NCBI GenBank assembly: GCA_028622995.1
Contig: JAJQJQ010000006.1
Coordinates: 5,828,001-5,892,000 of the forward strand
Origin: Panagrolaimus kolymaensis
Lineage: Eukaryota; Nematoda; Chromadorea; Rhabditida; Panagrolaimidae
DNA: 64,000 nucleotides
Reading direction: 5' to 3'
The notes below the pieces were generated by a model. The model was not told the origin of the DNA and searched no databases. It saw only the letters and a list, made by a program, of their open reading frames with translations. The translations under genes and the position numbers were made by a program. Below, one piece after another: positions 13,044 through 23,683 of the stretch. Numbering within the stretch: the stretch's first letter is position 1; each line of letters starts with the position of its first letter.

Positions 13044-14050
13044 ATGAATAAAGGCAAGAAGGGAGTAGTCTTCTTTTCACTTGGTTCCAATGTCGATTCA
13101 ACCATTTTACCCGAAATTTTCAAGAAAAATCTTATTAATGCATTTGCTGAATTAAAAGATTATTATTTTATTGTGAAATTTGAAGCCACTGACACTTATG
13201 GAATCGAATATGCTAAAACAAAATCAAATATTTTTGTTACAAATTGGGCTCCACAATCTGTACTTTTACAACATCCTCGTCTTAAATTATTCATTACTCA
13301 TGGAGGATATAATAGTTTAATGAAAGTTGCACATTCGGGCAAACCCACGTTGCTAATTCCAATGATGTTAGATCAACTTCGAAATGGACAAGTCGCAGAA
13401 AGAAATGGTTGGGGACAGGGATGGACGGAATTAAAAATTTTTAAACGGAAGGAAGTACGGAAGGAATTAAAACCCGAAAAAAGGCGGAATTCCGGAAGTA
13501 AACGGAAGGAAGCGGAATTTTTATAACCAGATAGCCACTTCCGTTTAACGCGGAAGGAACACGGAAGTAAAAAAAAGGCGGAATTCCGCGGAAGACGGAA
13601 GCGGAAGTGGAATTCCGTCCATCCCTGGTTGGGGAAGAGTTTTGGATAAAATGGAATTATTAAAGGGCAAAGATAAACTTGTCGAACTTTTGAATGAAAC
13701 GTTGAGAAATGAAAAGTAAATTTCTCCTCAGGAAATACATAGCTACTAAGTTTCTTTAAATTTTAGATATCAAAAACAAGCTCAAAGAATCAAACATTTG
13801 CTTGAAACAAAGCCATTTTCTGCGAATGAAATATTTGTTAAAAATGTTGAATTTGTCCTTGCAAATGGTGGCAAATTACCCGAACTTAAACCTGCTTCTC
13901 TTGATTTGAGCTTTATCCAACAACACAACCTCGATGTTTATGTTATTGCAATTATCGCTGTTAATCACTGGCATATTTTTGAGTATTTATTTCATCAAAC
14001 TATTGTTTTATTCCCTTTCAAAACGCGGGAATAAAAATAAAAAAGATTAA
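13044..14050 (+). pseudogene. UDP-glucuronosyltransferase pseudogene (5'-truncated, transposon-split, frameshifted)
   Basis: The first part (13044-13415) encodes the C-terminal nucleotide-sugar-binding half of a UGT: GVVFFSLGSNVDS, then NWAPQSVLLQHPRLKLFITH and GGYNSLMKVAHSGKPTLLIP, the UGT signature. A 212-bp MITE follows and the exon resumes at 13636 to a donor at 13716. A 51-base intron leads to the last exon from 13767. That exon ends with the juxtamembrane part (LPELKPASLDLSFIQQHNLD); near 13960 the frame must shift by one base to recover the expected membrane anchor and lysine-rich tail (SKRGNKNKKD, stop at 14050). No upstream exons with the substrate-binding half or signal peptide are present. 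UGTs conjugate sugars to lipophilic compounds in the ER; this copy cannot. Confidence 0.9.
13416..13627. mobile_element. hAT-type MITE inserted in the UGT exon
   Basis: A 212-bp non-coding element with perfect 17-bp terminal inverted repeats, CAGGGATGGACGGAATT and its reverse complement, flanked by an exact 8-bp target duplication GTTGGGGA (13408-13415 and 13628-13635). TIRs starting CAGGG with 8-bp duplications are the hallmark of the hAT superfamily. The interior is rich in GGAAG/CGGAA motifs in both directions. It is too short to encode a transposase, so it depends on one elsewhere in the genome. The perfect TIRs and duplication suggest a recent insertion. Confidence 0.95.
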
Positions 14051-14642
14051 TTAAAATGTTTAATATTATTCATTTGTTTATGTAGACATTGATAAAACTT
14101 AAATTTTTGTATGCAAACATATCACAAAAAAGATAAGCAAATATTTGATAATTGAATAATTCTATTGTATATAATTATTTAGAGACCTTCTAATGCTTGG
14201 GCTTATTTTCACCATGTAAGCTAGAGTTGGATGATGGTAGTGGAAATCCATGAATGGTAATGATAGAATACAAACAAAAGAATCCTTCATAATATAAGCA
14301 AGCATTGAAAGATTATAGGTAGGCAAGTGTCGAAAGTTGTTATGTTTTTTACCAGAATTTGGATAATAGAGCTATGCTGACTAAACCTCATTAATTTATC
14401 TGCTTATATCATTTGACAACTTTGATATTCCGCAATCCCCAAAATATGCAATTGCTTGTTTTTCTTTTTTGCAAAGTTAAAGACAACTGTAATGCAAATA
14501 CCCCATAAAAGAAAAAGCGAGAGACACAAAAATAATTTTAAATGAGTTTATTGGTAATAATACAAGATTGATTTAATCACAAAAGGCATAAATCTTGATT
14601 TTGATTAGTTGAGATCTAGCTAGTCGGCGAAGAGGAGAGAGA
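14051..14642. other. Intergenic, no gene seen
   Basis: 590 bases between the UGT pseudogene and the stop of the lysine/glutamate-rich gene. I see no coding signal or repeat; it should contain the 3' end of the latter. Confidence 0.5.
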
Positions 14643-15511
14643 TCATTCTTCCTTCTTTTCTTCATCTTTCTTTTCATCTTCCTTCTTATCATCTTCTTTC
14701 TTATCGTCATCTTTCTTTTCATCAGAGTTTTTCTTCTCATCTTTCTTATCTTCTTCCTTCTTTGGATCGTCTTTCTTTTCATCGTCTTTCTTTTCTTTCT
14801 TAGAGCCAGCAGCGCTTTCTTTCTTGGGACCATCTTTTTCCTCTTCTTTTTCATCTTTCTTCTTGTCATCTTTCTTGGAGGCTTCCTTCTTTTCTTCTTT
14901 CTTTGATCCATCTTTCTTTTCGACCTTCTTATCATCTTCTTTTTTATCGTCATCCTTCTTGGATCCATCTTTCTTTTCTTCTTTCTTGGAGCCATCCTTT
15001 TTGTCTTCTTTCTTTGGAACATCAGCAGCAGACTTCTTGCTCTTTTCCTTCTTCTCGTCTTCCTTCTTTTCTTCTTCTTTCTTAGAGCCTTCTTTTTTGG
15101 AGCCATCTTTCTTTTCTTCTTCTTTCTTTTCATCCTTCTTATCTTCTTCCTTTTTGACTTCTTCTACTTTGTCATCCTTCTTTTCCTCGTCCTTCTTTTC
15201 TTCTTTAACAGATTGAGTTTTCTGTTCAGCGTTCTTGTTCAAGGCAGCTGGAGGAGGAGGAGCAGCAGCAGGTGGAGCAGCAGGAGTTGCAATAGGAAGT
15301 GGAGGAGGAGCAGGCTTTCCAATAGCTGAAGGTGGAGGAGGAGGTTTCTTACTGAAAATAAAATTAGTTAATAAAGTGTAAAAAAAAAAATAAAGTAAAC
15401 TTACTCTTTCTTTTTTCCACATTGTGTAAGAACGACGAATCCAAGAGCAGCACCAACACAAGCATTGAAGAGTTGAGCACCAAGAGCAAGGTGCATCAAA
15501 TCAAAGGACAT
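14643..15511 (-). CDS. Membrane-anchored Pro-rich and Lys/Glu/Asp-rich protein
   Basis: Two exons (15511-15405 and 15351-14643) joined through a GT-AG intron. The N-terminus MSFDLMHLALGAQLFNACVG continues into a hydrophobic stretch ending VVLTQCGKKK, which fits a single membrane segment with a positive stop. Next come a polyproline/alanine segment (KPPPPPSAIG...) and about 190 residues almost wholly of K, E, D and S in irregular KKDE/KKEE/GSKKE repeats, ending EEKKEE. Such tails are disordered or helical; I do not recognise the family and assign no function. The start is the first ATG, and the hydrophobic exon gives confidence that it is genuine. Open frames on the other strand and frames here are shadows of the biased composition. 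Confidence 0.75.
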
Positions 15512-16109
15512 GTTGATTGAAGTAAGCAAAGTTGAGATTCAAGCAGCAGTTGACGAAGAATTGACGATTGAGATACGTTGATGAAGCCGACAGTTAGTGG
15601 TTGCAGAAAAGCAATCAAATGATTCGATTATATTTTTTTCCTTTCCTTTTATACTATTTTAAAGGGTTATCAGTTTTTCATTCGAATAAATTAGAATAAT
15701 GCAAATTTTGAAGAAGGAAAGCGTATTTTGTCATTGCAAATGGCGGCAAACTTCCCAAACTTAATTCTGCTTCTTTTGATTTCGAACTTTATTCAGATGC
15801 AAGTGGTGTGGTGGAAGTAAGCCAACAATGGCGGGTTGTGGAAATTACTTATTTTTTTTTGACAATTCGTAACTGCAGCTTTTTGTGGAATCTAAATAAA
15901 GTCATGTTTTGATGAAACAACAATTAAAAAAGTTCTATAATTTTTATAAAATTGGAAATCCATTGAATTTCTTAATTGAAAGCAAAAGGTCGAAAAGCAA
16001 ACCAAATCGTTTAAAATTAAAGGAAGAAGTCTAAAAAGCGTTTTTTTGTTGTTGCAATATTTTGTTCATAATGAATTATTTTACCTATTTAAAAGTCAAA
16101 AACGCTATT
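15512..16109. other. Intergenic with a second UGT remnant
   Basis: Upstream region of the Lys/Glu-rich gene. It holds one recognisable item, a UGT remnant at 15722-15795 (listed separately). The rest is AT-rich with no gene. Confidence 0.5.
15722..15795 (+). pseudogene. Short UDP-glucuronosyltransferase remnant
   Basis: Plus-strand translation YFVIANGGKLPKLNSASFDF matches the C-terminal segment of the UGT pseudogene (FVLANGGKLPELKPASLDL). Only about 25 codons are recognisable, with no membrane anchor following. This shows a second UGT copy once stood here or was carried by the rearrangement. Confidence 0.7.
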
Positions 16110-16300
16110 TATTCTTTGGTAAGTAAATGGCTTATCAGAAAAAACAAAAAATGAGGGTATCAACAAATTTATTATTAACGTCCCATTCCGAAAAAGTTTT
16201 TACAATTTTATTTCCCATGTTGGAACAAGCCAAAGGTATTTGTCGTACAATCGAAAACAAGTAATCAATCAATCCTAAGCAACACCTTTATGCGTTAATT
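16110..16300 (+). pseudogene. Decayed 3' end of a chemoreceptor gene
   Basis: The sequence aligns with the end of exon 2, the last intron, exon 3 and early 3' region of the chemoreceptor at 7386-8576: the donor context CTTTGGTAAGTAA, then TCCCATTCCGAAAAAG and TCCCATGTTGGAACAAGCC. The acceptor AG is lost, and base changes and indels break the frame. The rest of the receptor is absent. It lies tail-to-tail with the armadillo gene, mirroring the arrangement at 7.4-9.0 kb. Confidence 0.8.
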
Positions 16301-16508
16301 TTGGTAGAAAATTATTTTTTGATTACCTTATTTTGTATGTGTGCAAATTACTGTTTTAACATAACTAGTATTTAACTAAACAAACATTTTTTCTCCAAAA
16401 AACGGTTTTATAAAAAATATAAAAAATTTGTTCACAAACAGAAATAAAGCACACGTAAAATCAAAACAAATCAAAGACAATTGGCTTTGAAGCGCCCTTG
16501 GTTGGTTA

Positions 16509-18144
16509 TTATTCATCATTATCATCTTCTTCTTCTTCTTCATCATCAGCTTCATCATCATCGGGGAGATATTTTTCAATAAGCTCAGTACTTAGTTCAC
16601 TGATTTGTTCATTTCCACTACCTTGTAAATCAGAAATCATATTATGTGCATAACCGGTGCTCATAATTTGTTCAATAACTTCTTGTTGACGATTTCCTGA
16701 TCTTTCAATGAGATTTTTAAGAGCGCTAATGCCTTTCAAAACGACATTATCATTTTCAAGATATCGTGAAAAGTAAAGGCATAAATCACCAACTGCACCC
16801 ATATCAATCATTCCATGAGTTAATTCTTCGTTTGAAACTTCGAGGGTTTTAATAACACACGTATAAGCAGGCAACCTGGATTGCCGATGATTTGCACCAA
16901 GATAGTTAACCATAAAAAAGAAAAGATTTTTATCTTGTTCAAATATGGCTTCAACTGCATCTTTTCCATTTGCAGTAATTTTAGCTAGAAGGCCAAGTGA
17001 TTTGAAACTAAGATCATCATCATCGATTTCGAAGACTCTAACCATATATTTTAAAACTTTTGAATCGAGAACAGCTTTAATCCCATCTTTTTTATCATCA
17101 GCAATATATAAAAATGTATCAATTGTTGCTTTAATTACTTCTTCGTCTTTATTATGAAGAAGAGGAGCAATTAGTTTGAGAAGCTGAAAGAAAAAAAATA
17201 TAAAGTTGTTTATAAAAGTTTAAACATACGTTAGTTTTAAAAACTAAAGGCATGAATTCTTTTTTACCAGCAAAATGAGAGAAAATAGGCATTGCATTGG
17301 AAATAATACTTTTATCCTTCCCTTTAAGTAGCTTTTCCATGATCGAAAAAAGCTTTTCAATGTCTTCCTTTGAATAATTTAACGTTGTTTTCTTTCGAAT
17401 CAATGCATTAAATTCAATCAAAGCTTGTTTAGCTGTTTTGGAATCATCAAGTTCAGTTAAAAGACGTTTGAACATATCCGCAACATTTTCTTTAACTAAA
17501 AATATATAAAAATTCTATGGGTTTTAATGAGGATATTTATCAAGCTTACCATTTTTGGTTACCTTCGCAGCAACGGGCTTTACAATAGTTTTTGGCTTAT
17601 TTTCTTCCATAGTTTTCGAAAGAACTGATTGTTTGGGAATAATTTTGATGGCATTGGTAAAACCTTCCAATTTTTTTATATTTTGTTCTTGTTCATCCAG
17701 TTTCTTAAAAACTGGGACAAAATTTCGTTGAGGGTCATAAGCTTCAGATAAAAAAATTTTAGTTTTACGAACAGCTTTTTTAAGATCTTTTATTTCTTCT
17801 TCGAAGATCGCCTTTCTTGCAGCTTCTTCGGTTAAACCTTTAAATTCTTTATATCGATTAAGGCGATCACTTTTGGGATTATCGAGGTTTTTCATTCCTT
17901 GAATTGGGGCCAATTGGGCATCTATTTGGATCATTACATCACCTAATCGTTGATCATGCATATAATACCCATCCATATGATTTTCCATTTCATTTTGAGC
18001 CTCTTCCATTTTTTGAAGAAGTTTATCAACATTATCCTTTCGAATCTTTTCATTTTCAGCTTTAATTGCATCTTCTGCTGAATTTGATAAAGCTGACATG
18101 GTTAAAGTTAGAAAAATAATTCCTGTAAAGATAGTTGCTTTCAT
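16509..18144 (-). CDS. Armadillo-repeat protein with N-terminal signal peptide and coiled coil
   Basis: Three exons (18144-17550, 17495-17230, 17183-16509) encode 511 residues in frame. Residues 1-20 (MKATIFTGIIFLTLTMSALS) look like a cleavable signal peptide. About residues 25-190 are charged and helical with probable coiled coils (NVDKLLQKMEEAQNEMENHM). The remaining 300 residues are helical repeats of armadillo/importin-alpha character (for example LLKLIAPLLHNKDEEVIKAT and LKGISALKNLIERSGN), ending in an acidic tail of D/E. Armadillo proteins normally work in cytosol or nucleus, so a signal peptide is odd. I know no described family with this order. A 3' fragment of a paralog remains at 8813-9012. 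The link between the first exon and the repeats rests on splice sites that keep frame. Confidence 0.78.
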
Positions 18145-19481
18145 TATAAATGACTTAAAGCTTTCGGCTGATCGAATATAAAATGTAAAAACGGAATAAA
18201 TAAAACTAATAAAAATTTAAGGGATACTACGACATTAGATTTTTCAAACCATTAGATAAACAAGCAAATAAAAGAAAAATCGCGGTTTATTTATTGAAAA
18301 AAGTACGCGTCGCGTAAAGACTTTTAGATATAACTTTTCATTATGAAAATTAAAAAAACATCCTTAGAGATATATTTACAAATTCCTAATAAAATATACC
18401 AAATATTTCTTCTAAAAAATGAAACCAAGCGAATACACTTTTAAGAGAAAAAAATTAATAATAAATTATCATATAAAACCGTCATTTCTTTTTTGATAAA
18501 AAAAATTCTCACACTTTTGAGGGCATTCTTTCAATCAACGATGGAGCTAAAGCTTGTCCCTAAATCAGATACTTATTATTCTTACAAATACATTTGAGGT
18601 TAGAAAAACAAAAATCAAGGAGCAAAAGCCAAGGGCTATTGTAAGAGCGATGTGATTTTGATATGATTCAAACGTACTTGTTTGCTTAACTTTAGAAGAA
18701 GATCATACAAGAGTAATTAGTATAGCTGTATTGTAATAGTACTTCAAACTTCGGAAGTTAAACCTGTCAATAATATTCTAACAAACTGATATGATGATAG
18801 TGGAGCGAGATTTCAGGCAGATAAAGTTCAGGCAAATTTAATTTAGAGAAAACTGCTTACAAAATTAAACTAAAGATTATAAAGCCAATTGAAAGTAAGG
18901 GAGAGATAGAGAAAGCGATCACCATTTTCAAATGACTTTATTTCATTGAAATAAAGAAAGCCAAAATAATTTAAGATTATTTTCGCGCGGAGTTTTGCCT
19001 CTAAAAGAGACGAACCAAAAATGTCAACCCTTCCTGTTGCATCCAAAGTGGGCTGGATTTTCACCCAAGCCGATGGGCAAATGAAAAAATGGAAGACAAC
19101 AACAATCTTTCATGAATGAATCATCGCATGGGAAAAGGATCTTTAAAACAAAGATAATTTTGCAAAATTAAAAAGTCAAAGTAACAAAATCGAAATATCA
19201 CGGCGCAGACAAAGAAAAAAAGGACAAGAAAAAAAGAAAGTAAACAAACAACCTTTCCAAAGGGAAATGTTATTTACAGTATGTATGATCGCATAGTAAA
19301 AGAAAGAAAAATAATTTAAAAAACAAAACAATTATTCATAATCTACAAAAATACAAAAGTAAATTAAAATATTTCATAAGCGGCATCATACCGCTAAAGT
19401 TTCAAAATCGATCAAAACTTTCTGATAATAAATAAAAATTTGTTATCGACATTTGGAGTAAAAATTTAACATTTTTTTTCG
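18145..19481. other. Intergenic, no gene recognised
   Basis: 1.3 kb upstream of the armadillo gene. I find only short, unsupported frames. The segment should include that gene's promoter. Confidence 0.45.
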
Positions 19482-19768
19482 TCTGAAAGTGTTTTACATT
19501 TAAAAAACATGACTTCATTTTTTATAAAGCAAACTACTTCCGTATTTTTTTTTATTTTGATTATAGTCTCAGAATTCATCTACTTAAATATGAGTTTTGA
19601 ATAAAGGCTTTCGACTTTTAGATATACATTTTTTCAATTGGATAGCTTGCCTCTATTCAAATTTTATAACTCTGTGAGAAAAACGATCGCAAGAACAAAT
19701 TTTTTATTTTTTGGATATAGCAAAATGTAAAGTTTTATAAAATGATGTTGCTTAACTTTATTAATTAT
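19482..19768. repeat. Direct repeat flanking receptor gene, copy 1
   Basis: About 290 bases similar in the same orientation to 21238-21530. Shared stretches include AATAAAGGCTTTCGACTTTTAG and CCTCTATTCAAATTTTATAA, with interspersed substitutions. This copy forms the 3' flank of the receptor gene, so the second copy probably marks the end of a lost duplicate of that gene. Confidence 0.75.
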
Positions 19769-20888
19769 TTATTTATAAAAAAAACTGACATTTGAGTTAT
19801 TAAAGTTTGACTTCATATTATCACATGCTTTTCTAGGATCTTTCACAAAATTAAAAACAGATTTAATAACTGAAATGATAGCTTCTCGATATCCAGTCAT
19901 AATTGATAAAACAACAATAGATTCTAGAAAAATCCGATATTGTCGAAGTTCTTGATAATTTTCCATCAATCCATTTCCGCCGCCAATCCATGTAGGAAGT
20001 TTTAACATTATGCATGGAACATTGGAGAAATCTTTATCATTGCAATCATATTCTCCATAAGAAAAAATAATGCCGAATGTGTATGCAATCCATGGAAATG
20101 TGGAAATAAATTCAAAAGAAAAAACAATAAAATTAATTATAGTTTGTAATAAAATAACGACGGAAACTCGGAGAGAATTAAAAAAATCTCTTCGATTATG
20201 TTTTATTTGAAATGCTGCTTGCTTTATGATTCGAATCATAATAATTATTGTGAATATAATGGAGGGAACAAGACATAATAATGTTTTAAAAATATCATAA
20301 CGATCAAGAATTGTATAAAGAAAATGGAATAATTTCCATATAAAATCGTTCGAAGTGATTTCGTCGAATTCTTCTGTATGGCATTTAGCTTTCGTTAAAT
20401 TATACATTTTCGGTGCCTCCAAACAAGTATTTATCAAACTTTGGATTCTTTCGTCACAAATATACTGGAATAGAATTTTAAAATGATCTAAGAAAATAAT
20501 AAAATAATAAATTAATATAAAATAAAGAATACGCCGTTTTCGTGTTAATTTGTCATAAAAATTCATAAAAAATAAACACAAAAATCGAGTAAGTGATAAC
20601 AATAAAAGGGAAGAATAAGAATTGAATGTTATTGCTACAAATATAATCATAACTTAAAATTATATCCCAAATAGCTTGAATAAGAATAAACCAACGATAA
20701 TTTTCTTTTATTCCACCAAAAATGGAAATTAATACAATGAGAAATAAAATTGCGGTGCAAATATAACCAAAACCATGATTATAAAGTATCACAGAAATAT
20801 TCATAAAAATACATATGAATTCATCAACGTCAGATATTTTTACACCGGATAAAATACAAACAAAATTGTTTTTCTTTTTAACAGCCAT
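19769..20888 (-). pseudogene. Serpentine-type receptor with a probable frameshift
   Basis: Two overlapping reading frames make up one receptor. The first (from ATG at 20888) gives two hydrophobic segments, including YICTAILFLIVLISIFGG; the second (to stop at 19769) begins with the next segment and its end motif LLLSLTRFLCLFFMNFYDKL and continues through about five more, with a long loop before the last. The frame changes around 20640-20660 without a usable splice pair: the only donor that restores frame (20706) would delete a membrane segment, and the alternative intron is 19 bases. So this is either a recently broken gene or a one-base assembly error. Subfamily not assigned; nematode chemoreceptor in general layout. 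Confidence 0.6.
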
Positions 20889-21237
20889 AATAATTTAGAC
20901 GAAAGGATGAAAGTTATTCGAAGCTTATAAAATCTTTGACAATTTCGAATGAAAAGGCTATTAACTTTTACCAAAAAAAATTTTTAAAATGGTAGTTGAA
21001 TGGAAAAGAAAAACTAGCACCTTTTCATAATTATGAGGGTAAAGATAGAAAAGAGGCGGCCTATCAAACAAAAAAATAATACAGTTTTTATTTGGTCACC
21101 AATTTGGAATAGCACAAAGTTAGAAAGAGTTTATTAATTTTGGAAAAAGAAAGCAAAGGTCATTTTCTTGTTTTTAAGATACAGATTAAAAAAACATTTT
21201 AAACGTTGCCATCAAGTTGCCACTTTACTTTGAGCTC
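20889..21237. other. Intergenic, promoter side of the receptor
   Basis: 350 bases between the receptor start and the second direct repeat. No recognisable elements. Confidence 0.45.
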
Positions 21238-21530
21238 TTTTTTTCTGAAAGTATTTTACATTTTTAGTAAAAGCAAACAACTTCCGTAATTATTTAAAAT
21301 TATGGTGCTAAAATCAGGCTACCCTAAATATGAGTTTTTAATAAAGGCTTTCGACTTTTAGAAATATATTTTTTCAATTGCATAGCCGGCCTCTATTCAA
21401 ATTTTATAACGTTGGGCGATAAACGATTACAAGAACAAATCTTTGCTTTTTTGGATATAGCCAATTGTAAAGTTTATGAAATTTTCGTTGTTGCTTTATT
21501 TTAAAATCCTTTAATTATTTATTCCAAAAA
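21238..21530. repeat. Direct repeat flanking receptor gene, copy 2
   Basis: Second copy of 19482-19768, with roughly a fifth of positions changed. No receptor coding sequence precedes it on its right side. Confidence 0.75.
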
Positions 21531-21617
21531 ATCCAAACTTATTAACAAAAATAAGAACTTTATTTTTTCTCTTCTAAAAAAACAACAACAAAAAAAGCTA
21601 AAGGACACTCAAAGTGC

Positions 21618-23543
21618 ATGCATAATTTCATCAGTCTTTTCTTTATTGGTTACTTAATTCTTTTTAATGAAGTAAAAATTAAAAGGCAGAAGATCAAAAT
21701 TTTTAGTGTAAGCAAAAAGTTAGGGATAAAAAAGAAAAATTAATTTTATCTGAAACATCGTGGCAAACAAAAGTCAAATAACATTGAAGTTATAAAACAA
21801 TTATTGATAACTCTTACCACTTTTTAGCATTAAGAAGTTCATTCTTTTGTGCATCAACTCATTGTAAGATTAATAGAAAAAATTGTTCCACTATTGAAAC
21901 AACGATTAATAAATGCGTCAATGATACTAAACATATATGCAAGCATGATGGAGTTCTACCATACTTACTTACATTAAGAGAGTGTTTAAAAGCACCTAAA
22001 TGTAAATTTTGTAGAAAAAATAATCGTGATTTAGCTAATGTTAGTTTTGCTTTCTTCCAAAAAACATTTGATAGGTCTAAATTTATAGTGGTTATCTGAA
22101 AGTCAAGGTGGTATCAATCCTACTGATGAAAGATTGTTAATAAATTTAATGGAAAATATTGAACGGTCTGATGATTCTCTTACTCAATTAAATGCACTTC
22201 GTGCAGCTCGAGATGAATTGTCAGAGCCGGATCCACCAATAAAAAATTATATTGAAATTGGATTTATTTATGTTTTTGTAAAATGTTTAAGTTCACCAAA
22301 GTAAGTTTGTTTTGGTGAGAAATATTTTTACCGTAGCATTTTGTACTTAATTTTAAAAATAACGTTAATAAGTTTTAGTTCGACCATTCAACTTGAAGCT
22401 GCATTGTGCCTTAGATCAATTGCAAATGGTAAACCCAAACATGTTGAAGCTTTTATTGATACTGGAGTTGTTCCATCTCTTTTAAAATTAATTGTAGCAA
22501 CAGATGAAGTTGTTTCTGGAAGGATTATTGAAATCCTTGCAATACTTTTAACAGTTAAACCGAAATTACGCGGTTATTTTATGGATTTAAATGTTGTTGA
22601 ACCTTTGCTTTTATCAATATTTCCTGAAGAAACTCCAAAGAAAATGATTACTAAAAGAGCTTTAATTCTCGCTTATATGTGTCAAAGCAATGATCGAGCA
22701 CCAAATGTTGGAATTGTTAAAATCATTGAAGAATTCTTTCCAATTTTAACCGAAATTGTTTATTATCACGGTACTCCTGAAATTATTGAAACTACTAAAA
22801 AATTTATTCAATTTAAACAAGAACGTGATGATGAAAGAAATGATTTAAGCATTGATTCAAAAGTTATTGGAACACTAATCCACGTTCTTGGCTATAGCAA
22901 TGATACCAAGCTTCAATCTCTTATTTTTGAAATTTTAAGTTATTCCACTAATGAGCAAACTAATGAGCAAAATCAACAACATGTTATGGATAGCGGAAAA
23001 TTAAAGTCCATGTCAAAATTCTTGAAACATTCCGACACCGAAATAACTTCCAAAGCAATGAATTTAATAGCAAATATTTCCACAAACAATGAAAATCAAA
23101 TTCAAAGCATCTTTGACGCTGAATTAATGCCTCAAATAATTAAAAATCTTGATAGCTTTTATTTTAATATTCGAAAAGATGCAACCTTGTTAATTGCGAA
23201 AATTGCAATGAATGGAAACCGAATGCAATTATCTGAAATACTTGACTTTGATATTATTCCTCAAATTTGTCGTTTTTTAATTGAAACAAAAAGTCAAAAA
23301 GCCGCACAAACTATTTTATCTGCCATTTATAACTTTGTTCAAAGCTTGGAAAATCGAGCTCAAATTATCCTCACTCAATTTGCTGCTCACGGTGGTTATG
23401 ATCAAGTTCAAAAGTTAAGCAAACATAAAAACAAAGATCTTCAAAATATTGCTTCTAAATTACGATATCTTATTGCTGATGGTAATGACGGAAGCAAAAC
23501 GAAGAAAAACAATGAAAAAGTTAAGCAACGCGAAGAACTTTGA
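21618..23543 (+). CDS. Importin-alpha-like armadillo protein with Cys-rich N-terminus
   Basis: The armadillo part is clear: exons 22089-22300 and 22379-23543 join in frame to give about 460 residues starting WLSESQGGINPTDERLLINL and including LEAALCLRSIANGKPKHVEA, which follows the first repeats of importin-alpha. Upstream, exon 21828-22039 joins through a 49-base intron (donor GTTAGT) in phase and encodes a cysteine-rich stretch (SFFCASTHC, CKAP-like spacing, CKFCRKNNRD). A candidate first exon at 21618-21705 begins MHNFISLFFIGYLILF, signal-like, but its donor (GTGTAAG) is unproven. The basic importin-beta-binding segment of true importin-alpha is not visible. If the model holds, the protein is 558 residues and would be secreted or ER-targeted, like the armadillo gene at 16.5-18.1 kb. 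Later repeats are diverged. Confidence 0.72.
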
Positions 23544-23683
23544 ATAAATGTTTTACTCTTTCTTTTAATATTATAATTATGCTTTACTGTTATTTTTATA
23601 AACGATTATGTAAAAAGCTTTTTTGTATAAAGAATTTTATTCAAACCAAATAATACTAAAAATCATAAAAACAAACAAAAAGG

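Noticed and set aside
14573..15216. Long open frames rich in Lys/Arg (minus) and Ser/Phe (plus) over the Lys/Glu-rich gene
   Set aside because: They are shadows of the repeated AAG/GAA/GAT codons of the real gene; only the frame beginning with the hydrophobic first exon has a sensible start, intron and composition.
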